Made by a program: the position numbers and the translations under genes
Shown here: positions 60,085 through 64,000 of the stretch, one piece after another
How positions within the stretch are numbered: position 1 is the first letter of the stretch
How the letters are laid out: every line of letters starts with the position of its first letter
Assembly (NCBI RefSeq): GCF_037038585.1
Contig: NC_092520.1
Location: forward strand, 191,932,604-191,996,603
Origin: Patagioenas fasciata
Lineage: Eukaryota; Chordata; Aves; Columbiformes; Columbidae
Length of the DNA: 64,000 nucleotides
Direction: 5' to 3'
Notes under the pieces: model-generated
What the model saw: the letters and a program-made list of their open reading frames with translations, nothing else
What the model was told of the DNA's origin: nothing
Databases searched by the model: none

Positions 60085-60745
60085 CCCAGTGCCCCTCCCC
60101 CACCACTGGGCTCAGAATGTTGGGCTGTGTTGACCCGGCGCTGTCCCGGCAACGCTTCTGTGCCAACTCGGAGCGTCAGGGGCAAGAGCGAAGCTCTCGC
60201 CCTGCAGCACTGGGACGGCACTGGGGCGCTGTTTGCCAGATTTTTCCATCTCCTTGGCCAACACCTTGCGCCCCACAAGCGTGCCCTACTGTTGGTTTCG
60301 TGGCGATGGGCCAGGTGAATTGCTGCCGCGGCTCCAGGTAGGCTCCCCCCACGCACGGCTCGGGGACACCCCAGAACAGCCGGACCGTGCAGCAGCCGAT
60401 TTTCTCATGCCCGACGCCGTCTGCTCCGCAGGGACGAGCTTGAGCCTGAGCCCCAGCACCCACGCGTGCCCAACGCCGGCAGTGGCCAGTTGGCTGGTGA
60501 GTTTGCAGAAGACTGGGGCAGGACGGCCCTTCCCTCCTCCTCTTGCAGACGGGCACTCAGGCTGCACTGGGGCTGCTGCTGCCCTTCCCGCAGGGCACCT
60601 CTGTCCCCATTACTCTGCGGCAGGAGAGTCCTGAGCCCTCGGGATCCCTCCTTGCCAAAGGACACTTCTCCCGTGCGCTCCAGGGTCCAGGAGCGCTGGC
60701 CAGGCGCTTCTGCTCCACCTCTCTTTGCTCTCTTCTCCTTGGCAG

Positions 60746-62810
60746 ATGGTGGCGCCCGCAGCAGGAGGAGGAGGTGGCTGCCCTGCACTTGGTGCGGCCA
60801 GGGACCTCGGCGGCTGCAGAGGCACCGGGGCCATCGGGCTCTGCCCGCACGGGGCTTCTCTTTGGCCGGCCCCTGGCGGATCTCTGCAGCCAGGACGGCA
60901 TGCTGCCCCAGCCCATGCAGGTAAGCAAGCCTGGCCAGGGGGTCCCCCTCCTGCTGGCTCCTCTGGAGAGGCACTGTCCCCATGGCAGGCATCCCAGATG
61001 AGTCCTGGGGACAAAACGCGCTCCTCTCCACGTCACCCAACTCCAGCCAGCCCTCTGTTGTGCCCCAGTGAGGGCAGCAGACCCATCCCCACTCACTCCT
61101 GCCCCTGAGGAAGCTCGGCCTCTCCCAGGGCCTGTCTCCAGACCAGCAACGTCCTCCTTCCTCCCCTGCAGGACCTGCTGGCTCTGCTGCAAGAACAGGG
61201 GCCATCCACGGAGGGGATCTTCCGGCTGGCGGCCAGCGAGCGTGCCTCCCGTGAGATCAGGGAGGCCCTGGACAGCGGGACCGAGGTCCACCTGGCGAGC
61301 CAGCCGGTGCACGTCCTGGCTGTCATCTTGAAGGTGAGCCCTGCTGACCTGGAGTCCCGCAGCTCCCGCCTCTGGCGCCGCTGACGGGCACCTGCCCGAG
61401 CAGGAACCCAAAGCCAGGAGCTGCTCGGCACCCAGCGTGCTGGGGATGCTGCCCGTGCTCCCGGCAGCAGCGCTCACAGCCTGACGCGCAGCCCTTGGCA
61501 TTGCAGGACTTCCTGCGCAAGATCCCCTCCAAGCTCCTCGTGGCGGAGCTCTACCATGAGTGGATGGCCGCCCTGCAGAAGAGCAGCAGGGAGGAGAGGC
61601 TGGCGGGGCTGAAAGAGTAAGTGTGGCCAGCAGCCTGGCTGCTCCGCAGGGACTGGCAGAGCCCGGCACTTGCCTGCAAAGCCACAGCCCGCCTGAAAAA
61701 GACGCAGGCGTTGGGGCTGGCTCCTTGTGCAAAGGGACCCTGGCCAGAAGGGCAGGCAGGGAGGGAGGTGGCAATATCTCAGGGAAGGCAGCCCCTCTGC
61801 TGTAGAGCCGGCTTGGCCAAGGAGCCTTCCCTGGGGTGGGCTTGGCTGACGTCAGCATGGGACACCTGTCTTGACAACACCTACTTCATCTCTGAACGTT
61901 GGGTTCCTGTTCCCTCAGGGTGGCCGGCAAGTTACCCGAGGCCAACCTCCTCCTCCTCAACACCTTACTGCGGCTGCTGCAGAACATCAGCAGCAACGCC
62001 ACCGTCACCAAGATGTCAGCCAGCAACCTGGCCATCTGCGTGGGGCCCAACCTCCTCGGCCCGCCAGAGGAGGACACCATCCCTCTGGACACGCTGGTGC
62101 GGGTGACAGCGAAGGTACGTTGCGTTTCCCAGCCCGCTGCAGCCTTCCAGGCCCACGCCAGCTTTGCTCTTCAGAGGTTCCTGGCTGCCTCCTCTCTTCA
62201 GCCAATGCTGGCAGGGGAGCTGCTGGGAAGAGCGGCCGCCCAGCTGCAGCTTTCTGTGCGCAAGGCAGCATGAGGGGTGGGAAGGGCCGTTGGAGCCATT
62301 TGCAGCCAGCGCGTTGGAAACCAATGGGTTACTGTGTGCAGGTCACCCAGCTGGTAGAGTTCCTCATTCACCACCGCGAGGAACTCTTTGAGGCCGAGGA
62401 GGAGCGGGAGGAGGAGGAAGAGGGGGCTGGGCTCGCCGCTGGAGGGGCCGAGGAGTCGCCGGCAGCAGGAGCAGGCGCGGAAAGTGCCCAGGTAGGTGAG
62501 GTCCACAAACAGCATGAGAGAATGCCTCCCCCCTCAGAAGGTGGGATTGCCACTGTAGGGACAAGCAAGTTCATCCACCAACCTGCAGCTTTGCACAAGT
62601 GCAGAGTGAGGCTGATGCAGGTTGGCCATGACTCTTGGTGCAGTGATGCCAGCAGAAGTGGCACAGCTGGGCTGAGCAAAGCCATCCAAGGGATCTGCCT
62701 TTTAGAGCTGAGCTGGAAAACGGGCAGCGGTCATCTTCTACGTTTCCATTGCAGGTGCCTGCAGTCGCTGCAGGAAGCGAAGGCCAGAACAGCTCCTCTG
62801 GGCAGAGCAG
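60746..62810 (+). CDS. RhoGAP-domain protein, TAGAP/ARHGAP20-like, copy 2
   Basis: Exons parallel to copy 1: 60746-60920, 61172-61333, 61507-61616, 61919-62114, 62342-62491 and 62755-62810, with all splice dinucleotides kept. The RhoGAP core is intact (GIFRLAAS arginine finger, DFLRKIPSKLL, NLAICVGPNLL), with only Val to Ala, Leu to Ile and a tail Glu to Gly relative to copy 1. In the first listed exon, CTGCCCTGGCCCTTTGTGC of copy 1 is CTGCCCTGCACTTGGTGC here, one base shorter. The frame upstream of LVRPGTSAAAEAP therefore differs from copy 1. If copy 1 is in the ancestral frame, copy 2 is frameshifted before its domain; the reverse is also possible. The terminal exon is not seen, because a CR1 follows and the window ends. 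Function as in copy 1, if expressed. Confidence 0.65.
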
Positions 62811-62931
62811 GTAACATGAGCTAGCTGTGATTTAGAGTAGAATTGATTCCTGTTTGTCATGGCTTTACCTGCCTAACAATCCTTTTGGATGGAAAGCTTG
62901 CCAGGCTCTTCGCGGGAGGGGGGAAATCCTT

Positions 62932-64000
62932 CACAGTATCACAGTATCACAGTATGTTTGGGATTGGAAGGGACCTCAAAAGATCATCTAGTCCAATCCC
63001 CCTGCTGGAGCAGGAACGCCTAGGTGAGGTCGCACAGGAATGTGTCCAGGCGGGCTTTGAATGTCTCCAGGGAAGGAGACTCCACAACCTCCCTGGGTAG
63101 CCTGTTCCAGTGCTCTGTTACCCTCACTGAGAAGAAGTTCTTTCTCAAATTTAAGTGGAACCTCTTGTGTTCCAGCTTGATCCCATTGCCCCTTGTCCTA
63201 TCATTGTTTGCCACTGAGAAGAGCCTGACTCCATCCTCATGGCACTCACCCTTTATATATTTATAAACATTAATAAGGTCACCCCTCAGTCTCCTCTTCT
63301 CCAAACTAAAGAGCCCCAGCTCCCTCAGCCTTTCTTCATAAGGGAGATGCTCCACTCCCTTAATCATCTTTGTTGCCCTACGCTGGACCCTCTCCAGCAG
63401 TTCCCTGTCCTTCTTGAACTGAGGGGCCCAGAACTGAACACAATATTCTAGATGGGGTCTCACCAGGGCGGAGTAGAGGGGAAGGAGGACCTCTCTCGAT
63501 CTACTGACCACCCCCCTTGTAATACACCCAAGGATGCCATTAGCCTTCCTGGCCACAAGGGCACAGTGCTGGCTCATGATCATCCTGTTGTCCACCAGGA
63601 TCCCCAGGTCCCTTTCCCCTACACTGCTCTCTAATAGGTCATGCCCCAACCTATACTGGAACTTGGGATTGTTCCTGCCCAGATGCAGGACTCTACACTT
63701 TCCCTTGTTAAATTCCATCAGATTATCCCCCGCCCAACTCTCCAGCCTGTCCAGGTCCCGCTGGATGGCGGCACAGCCTTCTGGCGTGTCAGCCACTCCT
63801 CCCAGCTTAGTGTCATCAGCAAACTTGCTGATAGTACACTCAATTCCCTCGTCTAAATCATTAATGAATATATTGAATAATATTGGCCCCAGTACTGACC
63901 CCTGAGGCACTCCACTAGATACTGGCCTCCAACTGGACTCCGCACCATTGACCACCACTCTCTGGCTTCTCTCTTTAAGCCAGTTTGCAACCCACCTCAC
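62932..64000 (-). mobile_element. Young CR1 LINE with open reverse-transcriptase frame
   Basis: The 3' tail has three perfect CACAGTAT octamers at 62933-62956 on the plus strand, the hallmark of CR1 ends. The minus strand has an uninterrupted frame of at least 326 codons (64000-63020) that is open to the window edge. Motifs in order: [21 protein letters not shown] (cut short here), FADDTKL with the catalytic Asp pair, [47 protein letters not shown] and [20 protein letters not shown]. These match the CR1 ORF2 C-terminal half, which drives target-primed reverse transcription. The endonuclease part would lie beyond the window. The clean frame and perfect octamers indicate a recent insertion into unit 2. 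Confidence 0.95.

Larger units (their letters stand above)
58687..62931 (+). repeat. Segmental duplicon copy 2 (RhoGAP unit)
   Basis: Near-identical partner of 48648-52893. The left junction (CAAGGG|CTTGATGAC) differs from that of copy 1, and the right match is cut by the CR1 tail at 62932. One 1-bp deletion relative to copy 1 lies near 60786. Confidence 0.95.

Noticed and set aside
63020..64000. 326-codon minus frame as a host gene
   Set aside because: It is the reverse-transcriptase C-terminus of a CR1 retrotransposon, with the octamer tail directly downstream.
1..64000. Bacterial-type systems, CRISPR arrays, tRNA or rRNA genes
   Set aside because: No direct-repeat/spacer arrays, operons, or tRNA/rRNA signatures were seen on reading. 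The window is vertebrate genomic DNA.

Overview
This is a vertebrate, almost certainly avian, genomic window. It has one conserved two-exon G-protein-coupled receptor gene, several CR1 LINE fragments carrying the octamer-type 3' ends typical of birds and reptiles, and two solo LTRs of the ERVL-like kind common in birds. There are no operons, CRISPR arrays or other bacterial features. I infer a neoavian bird, with species and order undetermined.

Layout. 1-22.3 kb is AT-rich 3' flank with a GATA/GACA microsatellite, a short solo LTR with a perfect 5-bp target duplication (4497-4683), a decayed CR1 (7854-8740) and a near full-length solo LTR (14439-15014). 22,282-34,668 is GPR37 on the minus strand: a 235-codon exon 1 inside a strong CpG island, a 10.9-kb intron and a 272-codon exon 2 (507 aa). 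36-47.5 kb is AT-rich and holds no gene I can support.

47.5-64 kb is a very different, GC-rich accessory region. Two nearly identical 4.2-kb segments (48648-52893 and 58687-62931, offset 10,038-10,039 bp) each hold the exons of a RhoGAP-domain protein on the plus strand, resembling the TAGAP/ARHGAP20-like genes. They look like the first two units of a tandem array with a period of about 10.04 kb. The spacer holds a terminal exon for copy 1, a GTTT/GTTA microsatellite duplicated in tandem, older diverged pieces of the same kind of unit, and short repeated exon-like blocks. CR1 elements lie at the left edge of unit 1 and inside unit 2; the latter is young, with an open reverse-transcriptase frame running off the window.

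How the genes work together: I see no functional link. GPR37 is a neural/glial receptor, and the RhoGAP genes are predicted regulators of Rho-family GTPases. Their adjacency looks positional. The most unusual part of the window is the RhoGAP array: copy 2 carries a 1-bp deletion just before the RhoGAP domain, and the reading frame of copy 1's last exon ends inside a microsatellite. Exon limits come from reading splice sites by eye, and identities are visual estimates.
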